Source of the DNA: Bacillota bacterium
Lineage (GTDB): Bacteria > Bacillota > Clostridia > Acetivibrionales > DSM-1351
Assembly: GCA_023436515.1 (NCBI GenBank)
Contig: JAEZIV010000229.1
Span: forward strand, 1 to 8,529
DNA length: 8,529 bases
Direction: 5' to 3'
Notes under the pieces: model-generated
Told to the model about the DNA's origin: nothing
What the model saw: only the letters and a program-made list of their open reading frames with translations
Database searches by the model: none
Position numbers and translations under genes: made by a program
In this document: piece by piece, positions 1-6,757 of the stretch
Numbering within the stretch: the first letter of the stretch is position 1
How the letters are laid out: every line of letters starts with the position of its first letter

Positions 1-14
1 AGGTTTGCGAACAA

Positions 15-419
15 ATGGCAACGAAGACTGCTGGTGCTAAAAGAACTACCAGAAAAAGAAGAGAACGTAAAAACATTGAACGTGGAGCTGCTCATATCCG
101 TTCATCTTTTAATAATACAATTGTTACTCTGACAGATACTGCCGGTAATGCACTTTCATGGGCAAGTGCAGGTGGATTAGGTTTCAGAGGTTCCAGAAAA
201 AGTACTCCATTTGCTGCGCAGATGGCTGCTGAAACAGCTGCAAAAGCTGCGATGGAACATGGCTTAAAGACTGTTGAAGTATATGTAAAAGGACCCGGTG
301 CAGGTAGAGAAGCAGCAATCAGAGCATTGCAGGCTGCAGGCCTGGAAGTTAGCCTTATAAAGGATGTTACACCAATTCCTCACAACGGCTGCAGAGCACC
401 TAAGCGTAGAAGAGTTTAG
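15..419 (+). CDS. rpsK: 30S ribosomal protein S11
   Basis: S11 is a component of the small-subunit platform, binding 16S rRNA near the E site and the mRNA exit. The 134-residue protein has the normal family length and matches what I know of Bacillus S11 nearly end to end: a basic N-terminus, the [15 protein letters not shown] strand, [18 protein letters not shown], and the C-terminal [13 protein letters not shown]. Alanine replaces the commoner proline in the NGCRPPK tail, a minor change. The ATG at 15 is preceded by AGG at 1-3, which is probably the end of a Shine-Dalgarno sequence cut by the window edge. The gene is the upstream member of the rpsK-rpsD-rpoA-rplQ operon, and rpsM is expected just outside the window. 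Identification is secure. Confidence 0.98.
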   Translation: MATKTAGAKRTTRKRRERKNIERGAAHIRSSFNNTIVTLTDTAGNALSWASAGGLGFRGSRKSTPFAAQMAAETAAKAAMEHGLKTVEVYVKGPGAGREAAIRALQAAGLEVSLIKDVTPIPHNGCRAPKRRRV

Positions 420-501
420 TGAAACCTGGTTTCACAGTGAGAACTTTTCTATTCTCACGTGGAGAAAACCACAGAGTGGCTATTTCCACAAATGATATTT
501 G
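419..501 (+). promoter_or_regulatory. Hairpin array in the rpsK-rpsD gap (candidate S4 leader)
   Basis: The rpsK-rpsD gap contains consecutive inverted repeats. GTGAAAC/GTTTCAC (419-425/429-435) overlaps the rpsK stop. GTGAGAA/TTCTCAC pairs at 437-443/452-458, GTGG/CCAC at 459-462/469-472, GTGG/CCAC at 476-479/486-489, and CAAAT/ATTTG at 489-493/497-501. The third and fourth can instead form a nested fold: GTGGA 459-463 with TCCAC 485-489, and CCAC 469-472 with GTGG 476-479. None is followed by a T-run, so this is not a terminator. Because S4 represses its own operon by binding mRNA leaders in E. coli and B. subtilis, I infer a possible S4 target or processing site. The pairing is visible; the role is not. 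Confidence 0.5.
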
Positions 502-551
502 TAGTTAAGATTATTGGTTAATATTGATTAAATTTGGAGGTGTAAATTTAG

Positions 552-1178
552 ATGGCAAGATATACTGAAGCATCTTGCAGACTCTGCCGAAGAGAAGGCG
601 AAAAGCTATTCTTAAAGGGCGAGAGATGCTATACTGATAAATGTTCCGTAGCTAGAAGAGCATATGCTCCCGGACAGCATGGACAGGCAAAGAAGAAAAT
701 GTCTGAATATGGTATACAGCTACGTGAGAAGCAAAAAGTAAGAAGATTTTATGGCGTATTGGAAGGCCAGTTCAGTGAATACTTTGAAATGGCTGCAAGA
801 CGCAAGGGTATTACAGGTGAAAATCTGTTACAGATCCTTGAAACAAGACTTGACAATACAGTTTACAGACTTGGACTTGGAACATCCAGACCGGAATCAA
901 GACAGTTAGTAACTCATGGTCACTTCACTGTAAACGGTAAGAGAGTTAACATACCATCATACCTCTTAAAGGTTGGTGATGTTATAGCACTTGCTACCAA
1001 GAGCAGAAGTTCAGAAAAAGTTAAGGCTATCGCAGATATTACCGGTGGCAAAGTAATTCGAAAATGGCTTGAGTATGATCCTGAGACTTTTACAGGTAAA
1101 GTTATCGCTCTTCCAGCAAGAGAAGACATTGATTTACCAATCAAGGAACACTTGATCGTAGAGTTGTACTCCAAGTAA
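552..1178 (+). CDS. rpsD: 30S ribosomal protein S4 (zinc-type)
   Basis: S4 is a primary 16S rRNA-binding protein that nucleates assembly of the 30S body and also acts as a translational autoregulator in bacteria. The protein has 208 residues, the normal length. Four cysteines (C9, C12, C26, C31) have the spacing of the zinc-binding S4 of Thermus, so this is the C+ form rather than the cysteine-less form. The S4 RNA-binding domain lies around residues 97-160, starting [12 protein letters not shown] and containing the [17 protein letters not shown] segment. The ATG at 552 follows GGAGGTG (536-542) at suitable spacing. The gene lies between rpsK and rpoA, as in the E. coli alpha operon, unlike B. 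subtilis where rpsD is separate. Structured leaders flank it on both sides. Confidence 0.98.
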   Translation: MARYTEASCRLCRREGEKLFLKGERCYTDKCSVARRAYAPGQHGQAKKKMSEYGIQLREKQKVRRFYGVLEGQFSEYFEMAARRKGITGENLLQILETRLDNTVYRLGLGTSRPESRQLVTHGHFTVNGKRVNIPSYLLKVGDVIALATKSRSSEKVKAIADITGGKVIRKWLEYDPETFTGKVIALPAREDIDLPIKEHLIVELYSK

Positions 1179-1207
1179 TAATTAGTTAAGTAAAAAATGA
1201 CTTGGAA

Positions 1208-1291
1208 GCAACTGAAAGGATTATTTATATATAATTCTCTGTGATAATGTATGCGATGTAAGCTGCGAGGTAGCTTACATGAATCAGTTGC
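1208..1291 (+). promoter_or_regulatory. Nested stem-loop in the rpoA leader
   Basis: An outer 8-bp helix (GCAACTGA 1208-1215 with TCAGTTGC 1284-1291) encloses a perfect 9-bp hairpin (ATGTAAGCT 1256-1264 with AGCTTACAT 1272-1280, loop 1265-1271). A weak AT-only hairpin is also possible (1220-1224/1231-1235), which would make a three-way junction. There is no T-run after it. It lies about 24 nt before the rpoA ribosome-binding site, so it may tune rpoA translation or mark an RNA processing point. The pairing is direct; the function is inference. Confidence 0.5.
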
Positions 1292-1328
1292 CCTCAAAAA
1301 ATAAAAAGTTGTTAAGGGAGGGTTCTTG

Positions 1329-2276
1329 GTGATAGAAATAGAAAAGCCTAGAATTGAATGTGTAGCTAATAGCGAAGATAACACATATGGCAAGTTTATA
1401 GTTGAGCCTTTGGAGAGAGGCTATGGTATTACTCTTGGTAACTCATTGAGAAGAATATTACTTTCTTCCTTACCTGGTGCGGCTGTTAATTCGATTAAAA
1501 TCGATGGAGTTCTTCATGAATTCTCTACAGTACCGGGTGTAGTTGAGGACGTAACTGAGATAATACTCAACATAAAGTCTCTCTCATTAAAAATCCATGG
1601 TGAAGGATCAAAGGTTATTTATATTGATGCAAATGGTGAGGGACCTATCACCGCTGGTGATATTATAACCGATCAGGACGTTGAAATACTCAATCCTGAG
1701 CTCCACATTGCAACCTTAAACGGTGATCATAGATTCTATATGGAGCTTGCAATAAGCAAAGGTAGAGGCTATGTTGCTGCTGAAAAGAACAAGCAGACCG
1801 GTCAACCAATAGGTGTAATACCTGTGGACTCAATTTATACTCCTGTTAAAAAGGTTAACTATACTGTTGAGAATACTCGTGTTGGTCAGATAACTGACTA
1901 TGACAAGCTTACATTGGAGGTTTGGACTGATGGAAGCATCAATCCTGATGAAGCTATAAGCCTTGGTGCGAAAATATTAAGCGAGCATCTGAATTTGTTT
2001 GTTGACTTGTCAGATCAGGCTAAGCACACAGAAATCATGGTAGAAAAAGAAGAAACTAAGAAGGAAAAGGTTCTTGAGATGACAATTGAGGAGCTGGATC
2101 TGTCAGTCAGATCCTACAATTGCTTGAAGAGAGCCGGTATCAATACTGTAGAGGATCTTACCAACAAGACCGAAGAGGATATGATGAAGGTGAGAAATCT
2201 CGGTAGAAAATCTCTTGAAGAGGTTCTTCAGAAGCTGCAGGCACTTGGGCTGGTATTGGCTCCAAGTGAAGAATAA
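1329..2276 (+). CDS. rpoA: RNA polymerase alpha subunit
   Basis: The alpha subunit dimerises to scaffold beta and beta' and contacts UP elements and activators. The N-terminal domain (about residues 1-230) has [24 protein letters not shown], and the acidic linker [13 protein letters not shown] leads to a C-terminal domain of helix-hairpin-helix type. That domain includes [13 protein letters not shown], whose arginine (residue 261) corresponds to E. coli R265, the key DNA contact, and [11 protein letters not shown] choose GTG at 1329, giving [10 protein letters not shown] as in Bacillus RpoA (315 residues). AGGGAGGG at 1315-1322 then has a 6-nt spacing, against only 3 nt for the in-frame TTG at 1326. 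The length is normal and no defect is visible. Confidence 0.97.
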   Translation: MIEIEKPRIECVANSEDNTYGKFIVEPLERGYGITLGNSLRRILLSSLPGAAVNSIKIDGVLHEFSTVPGVVEDVTEIILNIKSLSLKIHGEGSKVIYIDANGEGPITAGDIITDQDVEILNPELHIATLNGDHRFYMELAISKGRGYVAAEKNKQTGQPIGVIPVDSIYTPVKKVNYTVENTRVGQITDYDKLTLEVWTDGSINPDEAISLGAKILSEHLNLFVDLSDQAKHTEIMVEKEETKKEKVLEMTIEELDLSVRSYNCLKRAGINTVEDLTNKTEEDMMKVRNLGRKSLEEVLQKLQALGLVLAPSEE

Positions 2277-2337
2277 GATTCACATCACAAGGTGATTCAT
2301 CACAAGGTGATTCATCACAAGGTGATTCATCACCTTG
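2277..2337 (+). repeat. 15-bp tandem repeat ending in a perfect hairpin (rpoA-rplQ gap)
   Basis: Directly after the rpoA stop, the unit GATTCATCACAAGGT occurs at 2294-2308 and 2309-2323. A first copy carrying two extra bases lies at 2277-2293 and a partial fourth copy at 2324-2333. Each junction contains TCAC-AAG-GTGA, so neighbouring units can pair in several registers. The last unit forms a perfect 8-bp stem, CAAGGTGA (2318-2325) with TCACCTTG (2330-2337), with a TTCA loop. No T-run follows, so it is not a simple terminator. Such arrays arise by slippage, and the copy number may vary between strains. Confidence 0.9.
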
Positions 2338-2416
2338 GATATACCGTTTATTGAGTATTAACGAATTAATGATACATTTGGTATTTAATATAATATCAGG
2401 TAAGGAGGGATAGGTA

Positions 2417-2941
2417 ATGCCAGGTCAAAGAAAGTTAGGGCGTGCAACTGACCAAAGAAAGGCAATTTTAAAGAATCTTACTACTGCATTATTTGTAAGT
2501 GGAAGAATTGAAACTACTGAAGCGAGAGCTAAGGAAGTTAAAAATATTGCAGAGAAACTTATCACAATAGCGATTAAGGAAGCAGATAACTTTACTTCAA
2601 AGCAGGTAAAGGTAAGTGCAGCCAAGGTTGACAGCAAGGGTACTAAGCTTACAGACTCTAAGACATCCAAGAACGGTAACAAGTACTTGGTAATCGATAG
2701 AGAGCAGAAGACTGATATGGTATCAGTTGATAACCCTTCAAGACTTCATGCAAGAAGACTTATTATGAATTGGGTTTACAGACCAAGCACTGCTGATGGA
2801 AAGTTTGTAAACATCACTGATAAGCTTTTTGATGAGATTGCTCCTAAGTATAAGGGTAAGAACGGCGGATACACAAGAATTTACAAGCTCGGACCAAGAA
2901 GAGGCGATGCTGCTGAAATGGTAATCCTTGAGTTAGTATAA
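2417..2941 (+). CDS. rplQ: 50S ribosomal protein L17 with an internal insertion
   Basis: L17 binds 23S rRNA near the peptide exit tunnel. The N-terminus ([18 protein letters not shown], then [12 protein letters not shown]) and C-terminus ([25 protein letters not shown]) are typical. The protein has 174 residues against about 120 in Bacillus. The excess is an insert of roughly 50 residues (about 55-107) between the second helix and the SRLHARRL motif. The insert is rich in lysine, serine, threonine and aspartate, with no cysteines or hydrophobic segment, and the reading frame is intact on both sides. Enlarged L17 proteins are, I believe, found in related clostridia, so this is probably lineage-specific rather than an error. 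TAAGGAGGG at 2401-2409 serves the ATG at 2417. It is the last gene before the operon terminator. Confidence 0.97.
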   Translation: MPGQRKLGRATDQRKAILKNLTTALFVSGRIETTEARAKEVKNIAEKLITIAIKEADNFTSKQVKVSAAKVDSKGTKLTDSKTSKNGNKYLVIDREQKTDMVSVDNPSRLHARRLIMNWVYRPSTADGKFVNITDKLFDEIAPKYKGKNGGYTRIYKLGPRRGDAAEMVILELV

Positions 2942-2971
2942 TTCAGTTGATAATTCAAATTATTAAGCTAT

Positions 2972-3043
2972 AATATAGGGGATTAGACCTGTTGGCAGCG
3001 AATACTGCCTACATGTTTAGTCCCTATATTTGTATTAATTTTT
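2972..3043 (+). terminator. Long rho-independent terminator after rplQ
   Basis: AATATAGGG (2972-2980) pairs perfectly with CCCTATATT (3022-3030). Inside it, AGACCTGT (2985-2992) pairs with ACATGTTT (3011-3018) with one mismatch and a G-U pair, and GGCAG (2994-2998) pairs with CTGCC (3005-3009) around a six-base loop. The stem is followed by TGTATTAATTTTT (3031-3043). Position, stem and T-rich tail all fit the end of the ribosomal operon. The stem is longer than usual and the T-run is interrupted, so a small stable RNA is a less likely alternative. Confidence 0.8.
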
Positions 3044-3119
3044 ACTTGAGCTTTCATGTCATGAAATTTACAGGTAAGGTTTAGCATCAGATACGAATTT
3101 TAGACGTATTAGTCATTTG
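3044..3119. other. Gene-free spacer with two small hairpins
   Basis: No open reading frame is visible between the terminator and the long folded region. TTTCAT/ATGAAA (3052-3057/3061-3066) and ATACG/CGTAT (3091-3095/3105-3109) form small hairpins. TTTACA at 3067-3072 is a fair -35 box, but the sequence 17 bases downstream (GATACG) matches a -10 box poorly. No promoter can be asserted, although one is needed somewhere here or upstream if ecfA1 is not served by read-through. Confidence 0.4.
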
Positions 3120-3528
3120 GCATATTACAATAATTCAAAAAGTAAATAGTGTTTAACCACCTGATATTGCTTGAAATTAACTTGACTTTATAGCTAAACT
3201 AATTATTTGACTCAACTGGTATCAGAGGACAACTTCATAAAATAAGAAGCACGAATATAAACAATTACAATAAATTGTCGACGAAGATAAATTGGTTATG
3301 CCGGCAAAGCAGCAGGACGCTGCTTTGAGCTTCAATCGAAACAGGATGTTGAGTTTGAGCGACGGCAAAACCGATTTAAATGAGGCGAGAGAATTTACGT
3401 AATTGTTTTAGGTGCGTACTTATTGTATGAAGTTAGTCTGGAAGTTACCGTTGATATAAAGATTACACAGTTAATGAAAAATTTAATTATTACCAAAGGT
3501 TTATGATAGAAGTTTAATTGTAATATGC
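3120..3528 (+). ncRNA. Candidate large structured RNA or hairpin element, 409 nt, unassigned
   Basis: A chain of strictly nested helices spans the rplQ-ecfA1 gap. The arms are 3120-3131/3517-3528 (12 bp), 3176-3182/3469-3475 (7), 3186-3192/3455-3461 (7), 3212-3216/3450-3454 (5), 3218-3221/3446-3449 (4), 3231-3239/3426-3434 (9), 3242-3246/3419-3423 (5), 3249-3252/3412-3415 (4), 3259-3268/3399-3408 (10), 3271-3276/3392-3397 (6), 3288-3292/3374-3378 (5), 3294-3297/3369-3372 (4) and 3299-3303/3363-3367 (5). At the tip are an 8-bp hairpin (3306-3313/3319-3326) and a 5-bp hairpin (3331-3335/3349-3353). All these arms are exact complements. No ORF is present. I recognise no riboswitch, 6S, tmRNA, RNase P, SRP or intron core. 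The strand given assumes co-transcription with ecfA1. A diverged hairpin-type MITE is the main alternative. Confidence 0.6.
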
Positions 3529-3549
3529 TTAGGATTAATGGAGGATTAC

Positions 3550-4404
3550 ATGAGTATATTTTTTGATGTTCAGGAGGTTAGTTTTTCATACAATTCATAC
3601 GGTGAAGTTCCTGTAGATATCCCAGCCCTTGATAATGTTTCGGCAAAGATAGAAAAAGGAGATTTCGTAGTTATTCTAGGAAGGAATGGCTCAGGAAAAT
3701 CAACTCTATCAAGGCTTTTGAATGCGTTATTGGTTCCTAAAAAGGGTATTGTACTCGTTGCAGGTAAGGATACCTCCAAGGAGGAAAATGTATGGAGCAT
3801 TAGAAGTACTGCAGGAATGGTATTTCAGAACCCCGACAATCAAATAATCGCAACCACTGTCGAAGAGGATGTAGCTTTTGGCCCTGAAAATTTGGGAGTT
3901 GAGCCAGCCGAGATCAGGCGAAGAGTAGATGAAGCCATGGATATTGTGGATATAGGCCAGTTCAAAAAAAATGCTCCTCATTTACTGTCGGGAGGGCAGA
4001 AGCAGCGTGTAGCCATAGCCGGTATATTAGCTATGAAGCCGGAATGTATTATACTGGATGAAGCAACCTCAATGCTTGACCCGGTAGGCCGCAGAGAAGT
4101 TATTAAGATACTGAAAAAGTTAAATGAAGAGGACGATATTACAATAATCCATATTACCCATCATATGGATGAAGCTGCAATTGCAAAGAGGCTAATAATA
4201 ATCGACAATGGAAATATCGTTCTGGATGGTACACCTAAGGAGGTTTTCAGTAATGTGGAAAAGGTAAAAAGCCTTGGACTTGATGTACCACAGGTTACCG
4301 ACTTAATGTACTCACTGAAGCAGCAGGGCTTTAATATTGATAAACTGCCGCTGACAGTGGAAGAGGCATATGACATTATTAAAGGTCTTGTAGTTGAAAA
4401 GTGA
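3550..4404 (+). CDS. ecfA1: Energy-coupling factor transporter ATPase EcfA1
   Basis: This is one of the paired ATPases that, with a second ATPase (EcfA2) and the EcfT membrane protein, power ECF-type uptake of vitamins and metal ions through exchangeable S-components. In the 284-residue product, the Walker A motif GRNGSGKST is at 44-52, the Q-loop VFQNPDNQ at 91-98, the signature LSGGQKQR at 146-153, Walker B CIILDE at 166-171, and the H-loop THHMDEA around 203-209. The C-terminal LTVEEAYDI is typical of EcfA1. I choose the ATG at 3550 because GGAGG (3540-3544) lies 5 nt before it; the in-frame ATG at 3538 has only a poorly placed AGGA. Location after rplQ is usual for ecfA1, but ecfA2 and ecfT do not follow. 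The stop is 3 bp from the stop of the convergent methyltransferase. Confidence 0.93.
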   Translation: MSIFFDVQEVSFSYNSYGEVPVDIPALDNVSAKIEKGDFVVILGRNGSGKSTLSRLLNALLVPKKGIVLVAGKDTSKEENVWSIRSTAGMVFQNPDNQIIATTVEEDVAFGPENLGVEPAEIRRRVDEAMDIVDIGQFKKNAPHLLSGGQKQRVAIAGILAMKPECIILDEATSMLDPVGRREVIKILKKLNEEDDITIIHITHHMDEAAIAKRLIIIDNGNIVLDGTPKEVFSNVEKVKSLGLDVPQVTDLMYSLKQQGFNIDKLPLTVEEAYDIIKGLVVEK

Positions 4405-4407
4405 TAA

Positions 4408-5010
4408 TTATATAGGCTTCTTGATTGCCTTATACACTCTGATGCCACCGCTTTTATCTACGTCAATTGCATTTCCAAACACTTCATGCATTATGCTTTT
4501 TAGCGTAGAACCACCTTTATTATGAAATGCAACCAGCCATAGTGCTCCCTGGTAGGATAAATGGTGATAGGCTTCTTTAATCATTCTGGTATTCAATTCC
4601 TTTCCGGCGGCAAAGGGTGGATTGGAAACTATGTCGTTATATTTACGCTCACCAAGTGCTTCAAAAAGGTTGCTGTGCAATATCTCAACCTGTAAACCGT
4701 TGACCGAAGCATTTTTCTTTGAGTATTCCAGAGCTCTGTTATTTATATCAACCATTGTAACAGCTTGAAGGGGAAAGAGTGCCTTAATGAACAAACCAAT
4801 TGCTCCATATCCGCAGCCTATATCAAGAACATTAGTCCCGCTAGGTGAAAAATTTTTAATCAGATTATGGGAGACCTTATCAATTCTGCTTTCAAAGGAA
4901 AAAACGCCACTTACCGATGTAAACGACAGCTGCTTTCCGCCTATAGTTTCACTAAATTGCTTTTCTCTTATTTCAGACTCTGGGTTTTCCGTAAAGTAAT
5001 GCTGATTCAA
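4408..5010 (-). CDS. Class I SAM-dependent methyltransferase, RsmC/YbxB-like
   Basis: A predicted S-adenosylmethionine-dependent methyltransferase of the small RsmC/RlmG-like group, probably acting on rRNA guanine. Its 200 residues align in length and pattern with Bacillus YbxB, including the opening MNQHYFTENP and the TSVSGVFS segment. Motif I is VLDIGCGYG at 61-69, the acidic ribose-binding residue is in VDIN at 87-90, and the catalytic NPPF is at 130-133, a form typical of methylation at an exocyclic amino group. The start is TTG at 5010, read leftward, with AGGAGGT (5026-5020) 9 nt ahead. The gene is divergent from the adenylation gene and convergent with ecfA1, with a 3-bp gap and no separate terminator visible. 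The substrate has not been shown for this protein, so I give no symbol. Confidence 0.88.
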   Translation of the reverse strand: MNQHYFTENPESEIREKQFSETIGGKQLSFTSVSGVFSFESRIDKVSHNLIKNFSPSGTNVLDIGCGYGAIGLFIKALFPLQAVTMVDINNRALEYSKKNASVNGLQVEILHSNLFEALGERKYNDIVSNPPFAAGKELNTRMIKEAYHHLSYQGALWLVAFHNKGGSTLKSIMHEVFGNAIDVDKSGGIRVYKAIKKPI

Positions 5011-5080
5011 TGTGATATTACCTCCTGCTAAAATCGGTTGAAAGCGGTGTTATACTTGATTTTGCCGTATTCCAACTTAC

Positions 5081-5109
5081 TTGACTTTTATAATAATAAC
5101 TATTATTAT
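5081..5109 (+). promoter_or_regulatory. Promoter of the adenylation-GNAT-carrier-MBOAT operon
   Basis: TTGACT (5081-5086), a 17-nt spacer and TATTAT (5104-5109) form a near-consensus housekeeping promoter, each box matching five of six positions. Transcription would begin around 5116, leaving a leader of about 80 nt before the TTG start at 5198. The spacer and -10 box lie in a perfect palindrome. Confidence 0.65.
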
Positions 5110-5111
5110 AA
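5088..5111. repeat. Perfect AT-only palindrome across the divergent promoters
   Basis: TTATAATAATA (5088-5098) is the exact reverse complement of TATTATTATAA (5101-5111), separated by AC. It covers most of the spacer and the -10 box of the + promoter and the -10 of the minus promoter, so it could be an operator. Because it contains no G or C outside the 2-base centre, it may also simply be an AT-rich melting region. Confidence 0.7.
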
Positions 5112-5113
5112 CA
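5105..5113 (-). promoter_or_regulatory. Extended -10 promoter for the methyltransferase gene
   Basis: Read on the minus strand, 5113-5105 is TGTTATAAT, a perfect extended -10 element (TG, one base, TATAAT). No good -35 box is seen 16-18 nt further out, but extended -10 promoters often do without one. It overlaps the -10 box of the + strand promoter, so the two promoters should compete. Confidence 0.45.
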
Positions 5114-5197
5114 CATAGGTTCAAATAAATTTTGCAGATTATTGAAATTTAATATCTTTAGTTTAAAGGAAATAAGCCATAAAATTGGAGGTTCTTT

Positions 5198-6757
5198 TTG
5201 CAAATTAATGTACTTGAGTATTTGGAACAATCAGCATACAAATATCCTGAAAAAGTGGCCTTAAAGGATGAGGAGCAAGAGGTTACCTTTTCGGAATTTG
5301 AGTATAGGGCAAAACGATTGGGCTATGAAATTGCCTGTCAATGCGGCGGTATTATAAGGAAACCAGTAATTGTTCTGGTAGACAGGACCTGCTTTACCCT
5401 TATCGCCTTTATGGGAGTATTATATAGCGGAAACTTTTATGTACCTATTGATAACCAGACACCTCCCCAGAGACTTCAAACAATTATTGACACCCTAGAC
5501 CCTTTAATGGTTTTGTGTGAAAAAAAGGATAATAAAAGCCTGGAGGGAGTGCAAAAGCTCCCAAGGTTAATGAATATAGATGAGGTTTGCCAAGCCTTGA
5601 CAGCTGATGAAAATAGCTGTCAGCACAAGATAATAGAAGAAATATTATCAATTAGAAGCAGAATAATTGATACAGACCCGGTTTACACAATTTTCACTTC
5701 CGGTTCGACGGGAGTGCCCAAGGGAATTGTTGTTCCTCATAAGAATGTTATAGACTTAGCCGAATGGCTGTCCGATACCTTTGGCTTCAATAATGAGGAT
5801 GTAATTGGGAACCAGACGCCCTTTTATTTTGATGCGTCAGTTAAGGACATTTACCTATGCCTTAAGAAGGGAATAACCCTATGCATTATTCCAAAGAAAC
5901 TGTTTATGTTTCCAATAAAGCTGATAGAGTATTTAAATGATAATAAGGTGACCTCTATATTGTGGGCAACCTCGGCGGTTACACTAATATCAAATTCGCA
6001 GATTCTAAAGAAAGTAGTTCCTATATACATAAATAAGGTTTTTTTTGCCGGGGAGGCCATGTTCTCAAAAGGCCTTAATGGTTGGCGAAGATATTTGCCT
6101 GATGCCATGTATGTTAATTTGTACGGACCTACCGAAGCCACGGTGGATTGTACCTATTATATAGTTAACCGTGAGTTTTCCGATGATGAGGTCATACCAA
6201 TAGGAAATGCCTGCCGGAATATGGAGGTTATACTGTTGGATGATAGCAGGCGTCCCGTTACCGATAACTCACCCGGGGAGTTATGTGTCCGTGGAACTGG
6301 TGTGGCCTTGGGCTATATAAATAATATCGCTCTTTCGGAAGAGGTTTTCATTCAAAACCCACTTAATACTTCCTACAGAGATATATTATACTGCACAGGT
6401 GATATAGCCAGATTCAATCAATACGGTGAATTAGTATTTATATCACGGAAGGACGGACAGGTCAAGCATATGGGAAACCGTATTGAGTTGGGAGAGATTG
6501 AAGCGGCAGTTAATGGGGTTGCTGAAATTAAAACCTGCGTATGCTTTTATGACCATAAGGTCTCCAAAATAGTATTGTTTTACATTGGAGCCTTGGATAA
6601 GGCAGAGCTAATAATCAAACTTAATGACAGGCTTCCAAAATATATGATACCAAATCTAATAGAGTGCTTCGATGAGTTTCCATATAATGCTAATGGTAAA
6701 GTGGATAGAAGAAGGCTAGTGGAGAAATATAACAATGAAAAGAATTCAGGAACTTAA
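5198..6757 (+). CDS. Stand-alone amino-acid adenylation enzyme, DltA-like
   Basis: Activates an amino acid as aminoacyl-AMP and should transfer it to the phosphopantetheine thiol of a carrier protein, most likely the one encoded downstream. The 519-residue protein is a complete ANL-family enzyme: A3 TSGSTGVPKG at 167-176, A4 FDAS at 211-214 (D212 for the substrate amine), A5 NLYGPTEAT at 307-315, A7 YCTGD at 398-402, A8 QVKHMGNRIELGEIE at 421-435, and A10 NGKVDRRRL at 499-507 with catalytic K501. No condensation or carrier domain is fused. Several segments (SVKDIY, FFAGEAM, YGPTEATV) look more like DltA than modular synthetases. In DltA the equivalent of A284 is the cysteine linked to D-alanine choice, so the substrate is probably not D-Ala. 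TTG at 5198 has GGAGG (5187-5191) 6 nt ahead. Its 3' end overlaps the GNAT gene. Confidence 0.85.
   Translation: MQINVLEYLEQSAYKYPEKVALKDEEQEVTFSEFEYRAKRLGYEIACQCGGIIRKPVIVLVDRTCFTLIAFMGVLYSGNFYVPIDNQTPPQRLQTIIDTLDPLMVLCEKKDNKSLEGVQKLPRLMNIDEVCQALTADENSCQHKIIEEILSIRSRIIDTDPVYTIFTSGSTGVPKGIVVPHKNVIDLAEWLSDTFGFNNEDVIGNQTPFYFDASVKDIYLCLKKGITLCIIPKKLFMFPIKLIEYLNDNKVTSILWATSAVTLISNSQILKKVVPIYINKVFFAGEAMFSKGLNGWRRYLPDAMYVNLYGPTEATVDCTYYIVNREFSDDEVIPIGNACRNMEVILLDDSRRPVTDNSPGELCVRGTGVALGYINNIALSEEVFIQNPLNTSYRDILYCTGDIARFNQYGELVFISRKDGQVKHMGNRIELGEIEAAVNGVAEIKTCVCFYDHKVSKIVLFYIGALDKAELIIKLNDRLPKYMIPNLIECFDEFPYNANGKVDRRRLVEKYNNEKNSGT

Noticed and set aside
920..1393. Minus-strand open frame of 157 codons across the rpsD end and rpoA start
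   Set aside because: It is antisense to two certain genes and to the structured rpoA leader, and has no recognisable domain.
2277..2337. CRISPR array
   Set aside because: The 15-bp units are contiguous with no spacers, and no cas genes are near.
2366..2394. Promoter for rplQ with a perfect TATAAT at 2389-2394
   Set aside because: The -35 region is poor and transcription would begin on the ribosome-binding site. In an AT-rich gap this is expected by chance.
3412..3416. GTGCG as a group II intron 5' end
   Set aside because: There is no room for an intron before ecfA1 and no domain V, and the bases are paired within the long rod.
3120..3528. Cobalamin or other known riboswitch controlling the ECF ATPase gene
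   Set aside because: None of the conserved riboswitch core sequences I know can be seen; the fold is a long rod rather than a known aptamer.
3538..3549. Earlier in-frame ATG for ecfA1
   Set aside because: Its ATG overlaps the good ribosome-binding site of the ATG at 3550, and the extra residues add nothing conserved.
5018..5230. Small minus-strand open frame in the divergent promoter region
   Set aside because: It covers both promoters and the TTG start of the adenylation gene and has no supporting features.
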